Origin: JAFAXA01 sp963777325
GTDB lineage: Bacteria; Pseudomonadota; Alphaproteobacteria; Acetobacterales; Acetobacteraceae
Length of the DNA: 64,000 nt
Reading direction: 5' to 3'
Assembly (NCBI GenBank): GCA_963777325.1
Contig: CAVZQE010000016.1
Location: 186,001-250,000 of the forward strand
Both the position numbers and the translations under genes were made by a program. Position 1 is the first letter of the stretch; the number at the start of each line of letters is the position of its first letter. Below the pieces are notes generated by a model. The model worked only from the letters and a program-made list of their open reading frames with translations, did not search any database and had not been told where the DNA came from. This document shows positions 1 through 8,473 of the stretch, in pieces.

Positions 1-344
1 CGTACGGCCATTCCTTCGACGGGCAGGTATCGCTCGTCGTCGGCACCCACACCCACTGCCCGACGGCGGACCACCAGATCCTGCCGGGCGGCACCGCCTA
101 TCTGACCGACGCCGGGATGAGCGGCGACTACGACAGCGTCATCGGCATGGCGAAGGAGGGCGCGGCGATCCGGTTCTGGCGCAAGACGCCGGGCGAGCGG
201 CTCGCCCCGGCCGAGGGCGAGGCGACGGTCTGCGGCGCGTTCGTCGAAACGGACGACCGGACGGGTTTTGCGCGTCGGATCGAGCCTCTGCGGGTCGGCG
301 GAAGGCTCGGACAGGCGATGCCGGTCCTCGCGAACAGTGCTTGA
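1..344 (+). CDS. TIGR00282/YmdB-family metallophosphoesterase, 3' end only
   Basis: The open frame enters from the window edge (first whole codon at position 3) and ends at TGA 342-344, giving about 113 C-terminal residues. It shows the family's late metal-binding motif GTHTHCPTAD, followed by GTAYLTDAGMSG. Members are calcineurin-like phosphoesterases, reported to act on cyclic nucleotides in Bacillus YmdB. In many alphaproteobacteria this gene sits just upstream of yebC and ruvC, as here, although about 2.6 kb of other genes separates it from yebC. The N-terminal half lies outside the window, so the substrate cannot be judged. Confidence 0.85.
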   Translation, partial: YGHSFDGQVSLVVGTHTHCPTADHQILPGGTAYLTDAGMSGDYDSVIGMAKEGAAIRFWRKTPGERLAPAEGEATVCGAFVETDDRTGFARRIEPLRVGGRLGQAMPVLANSA

Positions 345-529
345 AGCGCGGCCGGTTCAGGACCATCTGCCCGGCAAGCGTTGACCAAGAAACGCAAATC
401 CGGGCCCCTCTGGCGGGAAGCAACCCCGCGATGTCGGATCACCGCGCGCATGCGGCGATCGAACAGGCCCGGCTACGGTTCCATCCTCGCAGCGCGTGTT
501 CCCTCATCGCAGAAGGAAACCGCGTCACC

Positions 530-976
530 ATGCCCAAACCCCATCACCTTACCCGCCGCCGCAGGGCCTCCTCTCCGGACGTCGCCGTCGTCGAGCAGGT
601 CGGTCGCGAGACGCTGGCCGGGATTATTCTTGCGGCGGGCGCCGTCGCCCGCGCCGACGGCCATGCGGACCTCCGCGAGCGTCAGGCGCTGCTCGGCTTT
701 TTGCGCGAACGCGGTATCCTCGCCCGGTATGGCCGGAGCGCGGTGCTCGCCTCGTACGACGGCGCGGTGGGCGACGAGCGCCGCCGGGGCCTGTCCGAAA
801 CGGCTGACGGCCTCGCCGCGCTCGACCGCCTCGCCGGAAAGCCGGGCGCGCTGCTGATCGCCGCCGCCGCGTGGCGGGTGGCGCTGGCGGACGGCGTCGC
901 CTGGCCGCAGGAGACCGCGCTGCTCGGCGTCATCGGCGACCGCCTGGGCCTCCGCGCCGCAGGGATGGGTTTGTGA
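530..976 (+). CDS. TerB-like domain protein
   Basis: This 148-residue, mainly helical protein begins at the ATG at 530, which has a purine-rich ribosome site (AGAAGGAAA) just upstream; the longer open frame back to 341 lacks one. After a basic N-terminus (MPKPHHLTRRRR), the body contains two related acidic helical segments, ARADGHADLRERQ and ALADGVAWPQE, the pattern seen in TerB/DjlA-type metal-binding folds. The next gene on the same strand is a TerC-family membrane protein, which supports a TerB-TerC functional pair (tellurite/metal or membrane stress). Function beyond this is inference. Confidence 0.6.
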   Translation: MPKPHHLTRRRRASSPDVAVVEQVGRETLAGIILAAGAVARADGHADLRERQALLGFLRERGILARYGRSAVLASYDGAVGDERRRGLSETADGLAALDRLAGKPGALLIAAAAWRVALADGVAWPQETALLGVIGDRLGLRAAGMGL

Positions 977-1070
977 CCCCGACCGCCGCCGCGCCCTGGA
1001 AAGCGGGCGCGTCCGCATCCGGGGGAGTGCCCGCGCTTCCGAGCAGCCTGCTCTGAGCGGAGATTTAGTC

Positions 1071-1838
1071 ATGGGATGGCTGGCCGATCCGGCGCTCTGG
1101 GCGAGCCTGCTGACGCTGACCGCGATGGAGATCGTGCTCGGCATCGACAATCTGATCTTCCTCGCGATCCTTGCCGACCGGCTCCCGCCGGAGCGCCGTC
1201 AGAGCGCGCGGAGCATCGGCCTCTTCCTCGCGCTCGGCCTGCGCCTCGGTTTGCTGGCCGCGATCTCGTGGATGATGCGGCTGACCACCCCGGTCTTTGA
1301 GGTATTCGGAAACGCCTTCTCGTGGCGCGACCTGATCCTGATCGGCGGCGGCCTGTTCCTCGTCTACAAGGGCACCGCCGAAGTACACGAGCGCATCGAG
1401 GGCGGCGGCCAGCACGCCGAGGGTCCGTCGCGGACGGTGGGGTTTCTCGGGACGGTCGTGCAGATCGTGCTGCTCGACGTCGTGTTCTCGCTCGACAGCG
1501 TGATCACCGCCGTCGGCATGGCGAGCCGGCTCTGGGTGATGATGGTGGCCGTCACGCTGGCCGTGCTGCTGATGCTGGTCAGCGCCGCCCCGCTCGCGGC
1601 GTTCATCAATCGCCATCCGACGGTAAAGATGCTGGCACTCAGCTTCTTGCTGCTGATCGGCACGATGCTGGTCGCGGACGGGTTCGGCCTGCACGTGCCG
1701 CGCGGCTACGTCTATGCGGCGATCGGCTTCTCCGCGATGGTCGAGCTGCTGAACCAGCTCGCCGCGCCGCGACGGAAGCGGACATCGCCCGTGCCGGGCA
1801 CGCTCGCCCGGCCGCCCGGGACCGCGGACCCGCGCTGA
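1071..1838 (+). CDS. TerC family integral membrane protein
   Basis: This 255-residue protein has about seven hydrophobic segments. It carries the two TerC signature clusters of acidic residues inside membrane helices: MEIVLGIDNLIF near residues 19-30 and LLDVVFSLDSV near 134-145. Members are implicated in metal (manganese, tellurite) handling and in membrane protein metalation. It follows the TerB-like gene by about 95 bases on the same strand. The C-terminal 20 residues are basic and Pro-rich. The gene ends close to the convergent tautomerase remnant. Confidence 0.85.
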   Translation: MGWLADPALWASLLTLTAMEIVLGIDNLIFLAILADRLPPERRQSARSIGLFLALGLRLGLLAAISWMMRLTTPVFEVFGNAFSWRDLILIGGGLFLVYKGTAEVHERIEGGGQHAEGPSRTVGFLGTVVQIVLLDVVFSLDSVITAVGMASRLWVMMVAVTLAVLLMLVSAAPLAAFINRHPTVKMLALSFLLLIGTMLVADGFGLHVPRGYVYAAIGFSAMVELLNQLAAPRRKRTSPVPGTLARPPGTADPR

Positions 1839-1869
1839 CCGCATCGGCGGCGTGCAGCGCGGTCCGACC

Positions 1870-2069
1870 CTCGCCGGCATAGTGTCGCCCTGGGCTACGA
1901 CGGAGACGTCCTCGGTCCAGCGGCCCGGCTCGACGTCCTCGATGCTCACCGAAATCGCAGCTTCGGCGCACTTCGCGCTAACCATCACGGCCTTTGTGAT
2001 TTCTTCCGCGAGCTTCGCTTTCTGCTGCTCGGATCTTCCCGTCTGGAGCTTTACGATCACGTGCGGCAT
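1870..2069 (-). pseudogene. 4-oxalocrotonate tautomerase-like gene, 3' end lost
   Basis: From ATG 2069 the minus strand encodes about 60 residues typical of the small tautomerases: MPHVIVKLQTGRSEQQKAK with the catalytic Pro2, then helix and strand segments up to EDVEPGRWTEDV. After that the similarity stops and the frame runs on for hundreds of codons antisense to terC without a stop. Neither alternative frame restores the usual short ending. I read this as a tautomerase whose last 10-15 codons were replaced or frameshifted, possibly by a deletion joining it to terC. The true 3' end cannot be placed; 1870 marks roughly where recognisable sequence ends. Confidence 0.5.
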
Positions 2070-2127
2070 TGTCCTGTCCTTCCGGTTACGGTTCCTGCCG
2101 CGTGGGTCGGAGAACGATTGGCCGGGA

Positions 2128-2532
2128 TCAAGCCTTGCCGCGTCCGTACTGCTCGTCGCTGACCTGCTCCATCCAGTTGACGGGCGAGCCGTTGAGCTTT
2201 TCCTGGACGGCGATGTGGCTCATGGCCGTGGTGGCGGAGGCGCCGTGCCAGTGCTTCTCGCCCGGCGCGAAGGAGACCACGTCGCCGGGCCTGATCTCCT
2301 CGACCGGTCCGCCCTCGCGCTGCACCCAGCCGCAACCGCCGGTGACGATCAGGGTCTGGCCGAGCGGATGCGTGTGCCACGCCGTGCGGGCGCCCGGCTC
2401 GAACGTGACCAGGGCGCCAGTGACCCGTGCCGGATCGGGCGGGCCGAACAGCGGGTCGACGCGCACCGTCCCCGTGAAGTATTCCGCCGGTCCCTTGCCG
2501 GAGGGCTTGGAGCCTGCGCGACTGATTTCCAT
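2128..2532 (-). CDS. Cupin domain protein, (R)-hydroxynitrile lyase-like group
   Basis: This is a single-domain cupin of 134 residues. The two cupin motifs are visible: TAWHTHPLGQTLIVTGGCG (metal ligands His-X-His plus Gln) and PGDVVSFAPGEKHWHGA. The ending around AVQEKLNGSPVNWMEQV is characteristic of small cupins related to the manganese-dependent hydroxynitrile lyase group and of carboxymuconolactone-decarboxylase-associated cupins. It probably binds a divalent metal in the cytoplasm; its natural substrate is unknown. It is transcribed divergently from a LysR-type gene, the usual layout for this family, but that regulator is now broken. Confidence 0.8.
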   Translation of the reverse strand: MEISRAGSKPSGKGPAEYFTGTVRVDPLFGPPDPARVTGALVTFEPGARTAWHTHPLGQTLIVTGGCGWVQREGGPVEEIRPGDVVSFAPGEKHWHGASATTAMSHIAVQEKLNGSPVNWMEQVSDEQYGRGKA

Positions 2533-2635
2533 GATGATCCTCGTTCCTCGCTGGGGTCTCGTTCGTCATGTAGGCCGCGGCGTCAGGCGCGATTAGCGGC
2601 TAGGGTCTGCATGGAGCGATAAGCGGACCTACTGA

Positions 2636-2886
2636 ATGCCTCGCACGGACCTCAACGACCTCGTGGCCTTGATCGCGGTCGCGCGGGAGCGAAGCTTCAC
2701 CCGGGCCGCGGCGTCGCGTACCTGCCCGAGGATCAGGTGCGGGCGCATCTCGCGGACGCGAGGCTCGTCCGAGTGCTGGCCGAGTGGTGTCCGCCCTTCC
2801 CAGGGTATCATCTCTACTATCCGAGCCGCCGACAACCCACCCCTGCCTTCGCGATACTGGTCGAGGCGCTCCGCTACCGGGACTGA
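2636..2886 (+). pseudogene. LysR-type regulator with its middle deleted
   Basis: The first 24 codons from ATG 2636 (MPRTDLNDLVALIAVARERS, then FTRAAA) are the start of a LysR winged-helix domain. At about 2709 the sequence jumps, one frame over, into an unmistakable LysR C-terminus: GVAYLPEDQVRAHLADARL, then EWCPPFPGYHLYYPSRRQ, ending with LVEALRYRD and TGA 2884-2886. About 200 internal residues are missing, including the recognition helix, the linker and most of the inducer domain. This is a deletion, not a simple frameshift. The intact gene would have faced and probably regulated the divergent cupin gene. Confidence 0.85.
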
Positions 2887-2975
2887 GACGGAGTGCGTGT
2901 TCGGCTCGCATGCGGTTTTGCCCCTCCCGGCGCGACTGCTAGGATCGGGCCAGCAGCGACGACGAGACCAGGACG

Positions 2976-3725
2976 ATGGCCGGCCATTCCCAGTTCAAGA
3001 ACATCATGCATCGCAAGGGCGCGCAGGACGCCCGCCGCGCCCGCCAGTTCGCGCGCATCATCCGCGAAATCACGGTGTCGGCCAGGGCCGGGCTGGCCGA
3101 TCCGGCCGCCAATCCGCGATTGCGGGCGGCGGTCGCGGCTGCGCGCGAGGCGAACATGCCGCGAGACACGATCGACCGCGCGATCAAGAAGGCGGCCGGG
3201 GCGGGCGGCGGCGAGGACTACGCCGAGGTCCGCTACGAGGGCTACGGTCCGGCCGGGGTCGCGGTCATCGTCGAGGCGCTGACGGATAACCGCAACCGCA
3301 CCGCCTCCGACGTGCGGTCTGCCTTCAGCAAGCAGGGCGGCGCGCTCGGCGAGACCAACTCGGTGAGTTTCCTGTTCGACCGCCTGGGCGTGATCCGCTA
3401 TCCGGCCAGCGCCGCAAGCACCGACGACATGCTGGAAGCGGCGATCGAGGCCGGCGCGGATGATGTCGAGAGCGACGACGAGGCGCACGCGGTGACCTGC
3501 GCGGCCGGCGATTTCTTCGCGGTGCGCGACGCGCTCGAAGCCCGGTTAGGTGCTCCCGAGAGCGCCAGGCTCGACTGGCGTCCGACGACGGTCGTGAGGC
3601 TCGACGAGGACCGCGCGGCGTCGGTGCTGAAGCTGCTCGACGCGCTCGACGAGAACGACGACGTGCAGAACGTGTACGCAAATTTCGACATACCCGAGGC
3701 GGTGCTGCAGAAGCTGTCGGCCTGA
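2976..3725 (+). CDS. yebC: YebC/PmpR family regulator
   Basis: This full-length 249-residue protein starts with the family hallmark MAGHSQFKNIMHRKGAQD and has the conserved GEDYAEVRYEGYGPAGVAV and ALGETNSVSFLFDRLG segments. Members are widespread cytoplasmic proteins, either DNA-binding regulators (PmpR type) or ribosome-associated factors that relieve stalling (YebC type); the sequence alone does not separate these roles. In related genomes yebC directly precedes ruvC. Here about 2.5 kb of accessory and damaged genes lies between them. Confidence 0.95.
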   Translation: MAGHSQFKNIMHRKGAQDARRARQFARIIREITVSARAGLADPAANPRLRAAVAAAREANMPRDTIDRAIKKAAGAGGGEDYAEVRYEGYGPAGVAVIVEALTDNRNRTASDVRSAFSKQGGALGETNSVSFLFDRLGVIRYPASAASTDDMLEAAIEAGADDVESDDEAHAVTCAAGDFFAVRDALEARLGAPESARLDWRPTTVVRLDEDRAASVLKLLDALDENDDVQNVYANFDIPEAVLQKLSA

Positions 3726-3757
3726 TTCCCGGGCGCACGTAGCGAAAAGGAGAACCT

Positions 3758-3919
3758 ATGAACGATGTAAAGACTCCCGCGTCGAGCGAGCCCGAGCAGC
3801 CCGAGCAGGACCAGCAGCACACCGGCAATCACAAACAGCCGGGCGCGGCTGACGAGGGCGGCGCGGACCGGTTCGGCGGCACGCGAACCGGCGCGGAAAA
3901 CGTGGAGCCGAAGAAGTAG
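3758..3919 (+). CDS. Small hydrophilic, probably disordered protein (53 aa)
   Basis: An ATG at 3758 sits seven bases after a good ribosome site (AAAAGGAGA) and opens a 53-residue frame ending at TAG 3917-3919. The product is rich in Glu, Gln, Asp, Gly and Pro, with runs such as EPEQPEQDQQHTGNH, and has no hydrophobic core, membrane helix or Cys. I do not recognise a family. The strong ribosome site and the position 32 bases after yebC support translation. It may be an intrinsically disordered stress-type protein, but that is only inference from composition. Confidence 0.55.
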   Translation: MNDVKTPASSEPEQPEQDQQHTGNHKQPGAADEGGADRFGGTRTGAENVEPKK

Positions 3920-3939
3920 CACCGTGCCGGGGGGCAGTG

Positions 3940-4870
3940 ATGCACTCCGTGGTGCTGAGCCGGCCGGGCACGTCGTTGCAGGCGATGGATCTGCCTGATC
4001 CGGTGCCCGGCTGAGGCGAATCCGGGTGCGCGCCGCCGCCGCGCGTCTGCCGGACGGACCTCCACGTGGTGGACGGCGACCTGACCCACCCGAAGCTGCC
4101 GATCATCCCCGGCCACGAGATCGTCGGCCGATCGATGCTGTCGGGCCGGACGTCAAGGATCTGCGCGTCGGCGAGCGGGTCGGCATTCCCTGGCTCCGCC
4201 ACACCTGTGGTGTCTGCCCCTACTGCCGGAGCGACCACGCGAATCTCTGCGAACTCACCGCTTTTCACCGGCTACACGCGAGACGGCGACTATGCGGCGG
4301 CGGCGGTCGCCGACCGGCGCTTGCCTTTCCGCCCGGCGAGGAAGGTGAGGACGTGGCAGGACGGGCGACGCCGGACGGCTCGGCTTCTCCGGCTTTGGCG
4401 CGGCCGCGCACATCATCGCTCAGGTCGCGCTCTGGCAGGGCCGCACGGTCTGTGCTTTCACCCGGCCGGGGGATACGGCCACGCAGGAGCTTGCGCGCGG
4501 CCTGGGCTGCCAGGGGGCTGGAGGCTCTGACGAGATGCCACCCGAACCCGTGACGCCGCGATCATCTATGCGCCTGTGAGTGCGCTGGTGCCGCCCGCGC
4601 TGCGAGCGGTGCGGAAAGGCGGGCGGGTCGTATGCGCGGGCATCCATATGAGCGACATCCCGGGCTTCCCCGATGGCCTGCTCTGGGAGGAGCGAGCAGA
4701 TCGTTTCGGTCGCGAACCTCGCATCTCGGGACGGGATCGATTTCCTCGGCCTCGCGCCGAAGATCGGCATCCGGACACAGACGAACCCCTATCCGCTGGA
4801 CCGGGCCAACGAGGCGCTCGCCGACCTGCGCGCGGGCCGGTTCGGGGGCGCCGCGGTGCTGGTGCCATAG
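3940..4870 (+). pseudogene. Zinc-dependent alcohol dehydrogenase family gene, heavily disrupted
   Basis: Pieces of one medium-chain alcohol dehydrogenase appear in order but in all three plus frames: MHSVVLSRPG at 3940, in-frame stop TGA at 4012, VCRTDLHVVDGDLTHPKLP with GHEIVGR (4050-4125), VGERVGIPWL and the structural zinc motif CGVCPYCRSDHANLC (4170-4250), GFGAAAHIIAQVALWQGRT (about 4390), RKGGRVVCAGIHMSDIPGF (4610-4670), and PYPLDRANEALADLRAGRF ending VLVP at TAG 4870. At least six small indels and a gap of about 20 codons before GFGAAAH break the gene. The protein pieces themselves remain well conserved, so the damage is recent or partly sequencing error. Confidence 0.85.
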
Positions 4871-4878
4871 GGAGGTCG

Positions 4879-5217
4879 TCAGTCGTAGAAGGAGGAGGTA
4901 TCAACCTTCACGTTTTCGATTTCGACCTTTGACCCCGGCAGAACCCGGCCTTTGACGAGCACAGGAAATTCCTCGGTCATGGACACGTTTTCTGGGTAGT
5001 TCAGCTTTGCGTATACACTGCCCACTGCCTCGAAGTCGTTCCCCGATCTCATGAATACTCCGAGCGGGTTCGCATCGAGCGCTTCCACGACGGTGTTCGA
5101 CGATAGCGCGGAAAGATCGGGGTCGTTCAACTCATGGGCATACGCATCGATGGCTTCAATGATGACCTGTCGCTCCTCGGGATTTGCAGGTGTCAGACGT
5201 GCTTCTGGCGTTTCCAT
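4879..5217 (-). CDS. Hypothetical 112-residue protein, last gene of the FRG cassette
   Basis: This acidic protein begins METPEARLTPANPEERQVI. An N-terminal helical part of about 45 residues is followed by a strand-rich part with repeated Val/Glu alternation (PVLVKGRVLPGSKVEIENVK near the C-terminus). There is no signal peptide or membrane helix. I do not recognise a family. Its ATG lies 8 bases after the end of the FRG-domain gene and is preceded by a GAGGTTGAG ribosome site, so the two are probably co-transcribed. Local base composition is less G+C-rich than the flanking core genes, consistent with acquisition by transfer. Confidence 0.6.
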   Translation of the reverse strand: METPEARLTPANPEERQVIIEAIDAYAHELNDPDLSALSSNTVVEALDANPLGVFMRSGNDFEAVGSVYAKLNYPENVSMTEEFPVLVKGRVLPGSKVEIENVKVDTSSFYD

Positions 5218-5225
5218 CTCAACCT

Positions 5226-5971
5226 CTATCGAACCGTGCCGAGACCGATCTTAGCCGCATACTGCCAGCTAAGCCGGGCGCACACGCCGTCCAGACCGCC
5301 CATGATCCTCTGCGGATCAATTCCGAGATAGAACAGGCGGCGCCGAAAGTAAGCTCGAAAGGCCCCGCCGATCACAAAGCAGTTCCGGCCTTTGGCGAGA
5401 GGCTCTTTCCAGGCGAGGTTTGGCCTCGGATGATAACTGAACAAACCTCCTTGCGCCACGATTCGGGTGCTCAGGGATCTGGTCAAGACGATACCCTGAC
5501 GGGGACAGCCGAACGGCGCCGAAATCCGTGCTGGTGTCGATAACATTTTCGGCCTTGACCGAGTATGCGATCACGCGAGCATCTTCCTGGTATCCACTCA
5601 ACCGGTCTCGGCCCTCCACAGCGAAGTAGGCGGCGACGAGCGGGTTTGTTGTCCAAGTCGAGCAGACGCGTTGGCAGTCCATGATGCTGTGCCAGAGCTA
5701 ATCTGTCCCAATCGGAGAGCGATGTGAGATCCAGGAACTCCGATGCGCGCCGTTCAAGGATCTCGAAGATGGCCCGCTCGTTCGCCTCGGTGTAGGCCGT
5801 CGAGCGACCCACGCCCGGAATGAGTTCGTAGTTGACATCGCCCAGCCCACGGAAGATCCACCGCGAATGGCTCCGCCCATCGAGCCACGCCTGGAACTCG
5901 GTCCAGCACTTCTGCCGCTCCAGTGCCCGCTCTCGCTGCTTTCCAGAAGGCGGCTGATCTTCTCCGTTCAA
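5226..5971 (-). pseudogene. FRG domain protein (interrupted by two single-base shifts)
   Basis: Reading across three frames gives one FRG-domain protein of about 248 residues: SRWIFRGLGDVNYELIPGVG (containing the Phe-Arg-Gly signature), then DWDRLALAQHHGLPTRLLD, WTTNPLVAAYFAVEGR, STRIVAQGGLFSYHPRP and the end GLGTVR. An extra base near 5655 (TTGG for TGG) and another near 5516-5521 (GGCG for GCG) break the frame; removing both restores a continuous protein. The likely start is TTG 5971, whose bases overlap the stop codon of the upstream small gene (TTGA). FRG domains are of unknown biochemistry and turn up in variable and defence-associated loci. Whether the shifts are real or sequence errors is open. 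Confidence 0.75.
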
Positions 5972-6156
5972 CTCAACAACCGGAAAAACGCGGCGCCGGC
6001 CGCGAAGAGCGCCGCACCGGCACCGGCTCCGGTAGCGAAGTGCTGCCACGGCGCAAGCCTGATTTCCTGCCGTTTCCGGTCGTGATCGGCAAGCATCTGG
6101 TCGATGTGCGCCAGCTTCTCCCGTAAGTCCAGTTCGCGCATCACGGCTTCGCTCAC
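5968..6156 (-). CDS. Small membrane-anchored protein, first gene of the FRG cassette
   Basis: From GTG 6156 (VSEAVMRELDLREK) or the internal ATG 6141, the frame encodes about 57-62 residues. There is a charged amphipathic helix (HIDQMLADHDRKRQEIR) followed by one C-terminal membrane helix (FATGAGAGAALFAAGAAFF). This is a tail-anchored layout with the charged part in the cytoplasm. I recall similar short proteins in other alphaproteobacteria but no assigned function. Its stop overlaps the proposed TTG start of the FRG gene, indicating translational coupling. The frame is open to 6264, but the longer N-terminus looks non-coding and runs toward ruvC. Confidence 0.6.
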   Translation of the reverse strand: MSEAVMRELDLREKLAHIDQMLADHDRKRQEIRLAPWQHFATGAGAGAALFAAGAAFFRLLS

Positions 6157-6284
6157 CGGTTGCTTCGCTCTCCCTGTAATGGGTTCCGACCCGTCCGTCG
6201 CCACGCCTTTGGACCGTGACGCGCGCGACGGCGCCGCGAATGGTATCTGGGAATGACCGAACAAGGATTAAGGCAATTCGTGGA

Positions 6285-6807
6285 ATGGGAGGGTTTGGGC
6301 ATCTCCGGCTGCTGGGCGTCGATCCCGGCCTTCGGTTCACCGGCTGGGGATTGATCGAAGTACAGGGCAATCGGCTGCGCCACCTGGCGGACGGCGTGAT
6401 CGCGACGAATGGCGAACAGCCGGTTTCAGTACCGACTGCGGGCGCTGCACGATGCGCTGGCGGCGCTGATCGGGCGGCACGCGCCGGACGAGGCGGCGAT
6501 CGAGGAGACCTACGTGAACCGCAACGGCGCCGCCACGCTCAAGCTCGGCTACGCGCGCGGCATCGCGCTGCTGGCCCCGGCGCTCGCCGGCATCCCAGTC
6601 ACGGAATACGGGGCCAAGGCCGTGAAGAAGGCGGTCGTCGGCACCGGCGGCGCGGATAAGGAGCAGGTCGCGGTCATGGTCCGCCGGCTGCTGCCAGGGG
6701 CGGTGATCGGGCGGGCGGACGCGGCGGACGCGCTCGCGGTCGCGATCTGCCACGCCCACCACCGCGCGAGCCGGATCGCCTGGGCGGCGGGCGTCCGGTC
6801 GGCATGA
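6285..6807 (+). pseudogene. ruvC: Holliday junction endonuclease RuvC (single frameshift)
   Basis: RuvC resolves four-way DNA junctions together with RuvAB. The first part, MGGFGHLRLLGVDPGLRFTG (with the catalytic first Asp in GVDPG), runs to NGEQPVS. Near 6424-6434 the frame shifts and continues as RLRALHDALAALIGRH, EETYVNRNGAATLKLGYARG, then GRADAADALAVAICHAHH with the C-terminal acidic active-site residues. One extra base (or two missing) at TCAGTACCGA accounts for the break; all catalytic motifs are present. As a conserved recombination gene, otherwise perfect and coupled to ruvA, it is more likely a sequence error than a dead gene. The stop overlaps the ruvA start (ATGA). Confidence 0.85.
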
Positions 6808-7409
6808 TCGCGCGGCTGACCGGCCGGATCGAGGGCATCGAGGATGGGCGCTGCGTCATGGACGTGAACGGCGTCGGGTACCTGATCCACGCCTCCACCC
6901 GCACGCTGAGCGCCGTCGAACCCGCGCCGGCAACAACGCGATTGCTGATCGAGACGCATGTACGGGAGGACGCGATTCTGCTCTACGGCTTCGCCGATGC
7001 GGCCGAGCGGGACTGGTTCCGGCTGCTGACGACCGTACAGGGCGTCGGCGCCAAGGTCGCGCTCGGCATCCTGTCGGCGCTCTCTCCGCGCGACCTGGCC
7101 GCGACGGTCGCGGCCTCGGACCGCGCCAGCCTCACCCGCGCGCCGGGCGTCGGGGCGAAGCTCGCGGTGCGCATCCTCAGCGAGCTGCGCGACAAGGCGG
7201 GGGTAATGCCATCCGGGGATGGCGTCGTCCTGCCCGGGGCGGCGCCTCTCCCGGCGGGCGTCGCCGACGACGCGCTCTCGGCTCTGGTCAATCTCGGCTA
7301 CCGCCGGGCCGAGGCGCAGCCCGCGATCCTGCGTGTCGTCGGGCGGCTGGGCGAGGGCGCCGCGCTCGACGCGGTCATCCGCGACAGCCTGAAGGAGCTG
7401 GCCCGGTGA
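6804..7409 (+). CDS. ruvA: Holliday junction branch migration protein RuvA
   Basis: This 201-residue protein has the usual three-part layout: an N-terminal OB-fold (MIARLTGRIEGIEDGRCVMD), the helix-hairpin-helix DNA-binding middle (TTVQGVGAKVALGILSAL and APGVGAKLAVRILSELRDK), and the flexible C-terminal domain III that contacts RuvB (DDALSALVNLGYRRAEA). It forms the tetramer that holds the junction open. Its ATG overlaps the ruvC stop, and its own TGA overlaps the GTG start of ruvB, so ruvC-ruvA-ruvB are translationally coupled. Confidence 0.97.
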   Translation: MIARLTGRIEGIEDGRCVMDVNGVGYLIHASTRTLSAVEPAPATTRLLIETHVREDAILLYGFADAAERDWFRLLTTVQGVGAKVALGILSALSPRDLAATVAASDRASLTRAPGVGAKLAVRILSELRDKAGVMPSGDGVVLPGAAPLPAGVADDALSALVNLGYRRAEAQPAILRVVGRLGEGAALDAVIRDSLKELAR

Positions 7410-8440
7410 GCGACGATCGAGCCATCGGCCCCGGCCGCCGCGACGAGGATGCGGGCGAGGGCAGCCTGCGCCCGCAGACGCTCGCCGAGTTCATCGGCCA
7501 GAAGGCGAGCCGGGAGAACCTCGCGGTGTTCGTCCAGGCCGCGCGCGGGCGCGGCGAGGCGCTCGATCACGTTCTGCTGCACGGGCCGCCCGGCCTCGGC
7601 AAGACCACGCTCGCGCAGATCGTCGCTCGCGAGCTCGGCGTCGGCTTTCGCGCGACGTCGGGGCCGGTGATCCAGCGCGCGGGCGATCTCGCGGCGATCC
7701 TGACCAACCTTCAGCCGCGCGACGTGCTGTTCATCGACGAGATCCATCGCCTGCAGCCGGCGATCGAGGAAGTGCTGTATCCGGCGATGGAGGATTTCCA
7801 GCTCGATCTGATCATCGGCGAGGGGCCGGCCGCGCGCAGCGTGCGCATCGACCTGCCGCCGTTCACGCTGGTCGGCGCGACGACGCGGGCCGGGCTGCTC
7901 GCGACGCCCTTGCGCGACCGCTTCGGCATCCCGCTCAGGCTCGTGTTCTACACGCCGGAGGAACTGGAGCTGATCGTCGCGCGCGGCGCGGAGAAGCTCG
8001 GCTTCCGGCTGACCCGCGACGGCGCGGCCGAGATCGCCCGGCGCTCGCGCGGCACGCCCCGCATCGCAGGAAGGCTGCTCAGGCGCGTGCGCGACATCGC
8101 GGCGGTCGAGGATGTAACGCCGGTCGACCGCGCCTTCGCCGACGCAGCGCTGGTGCGGCTGGAGGTGGACCGGCGCGGGCTGGATGCGATGGACCGGCGC
8201 TATCTGCTGCGGATCGCGCGCCACCACGCGGGCGGGCCGGTCGGCGTCGAAACACTGGCGGCGGCGCTCGCCGAGGCGCGCGACACGCTGGAGGATGTGG
8301 TCGAGCCGTATCTCATCCAGGAGGGGCTGATCCTGCGCACCAGCCGTGGCCGCATGCTGGGCGAGCCGGGCTGGCGGCACCTCGACCTCACCCCGCCGCC
8401 GCGCGCGCCAGACCAGCTCGACCTGCTGCGGGAGGAGTAG
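7406..8440 (+). CDS. ruvB: Holliday junction branch migration ATPase RuvB
   Basis: This is a 344-residue AAA+ motor that drives branch migration with RuvA. Visible elements are Walker A GPPGLGKT at residues 60-67, Walker B LFIDEIH near 108-114, the sensor-1 stretch LVGATTRAG, the arginine-finger region LRDRFGI, and the C-terminal winged helix (PYLIQEGLILRTSRGRML). The start is GTG 7406, overlapping the ruvA stop as GTGA. The gene ends 33 bases before the convergent multicopper oxidase gene, which separates it from the ybgC-tol block. Confidence 0.97.
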   Translation: MSDDRAIGPGRRDEDAGEGSLRPQTLAEFIGQKASRENLAVFVQAARGRGEALDHVLLHGPPGLGKTTLAQIVARELGVGFRATSGPVIQRAGDLAAILTNLQPRDVLFIDEIHRLQPAIEEVLYPAMEDFQLDLIIGEGPAARSVRIDLPPFTLVGATTRAGLLATPLRDRFGIPLRLVFYTPEELELIVARGAEKLGFRLTRDGAAEIARRSRGTPRIAGRLLRRVRDIAAVEDVTPVDRAFADAALVRLEVDRRGLDAMDRRYLLRIARHHAGGPVGVETLAAALAEARDTLEDVVEPYLIQEGLILRTSRGRMLGEPGWRHLDLTPPPRAPDQLDLLREE

Positions 8441-8473
8441 CGCCTCCCCCGTCCGCGCGGGCGCCGGCCTCTG

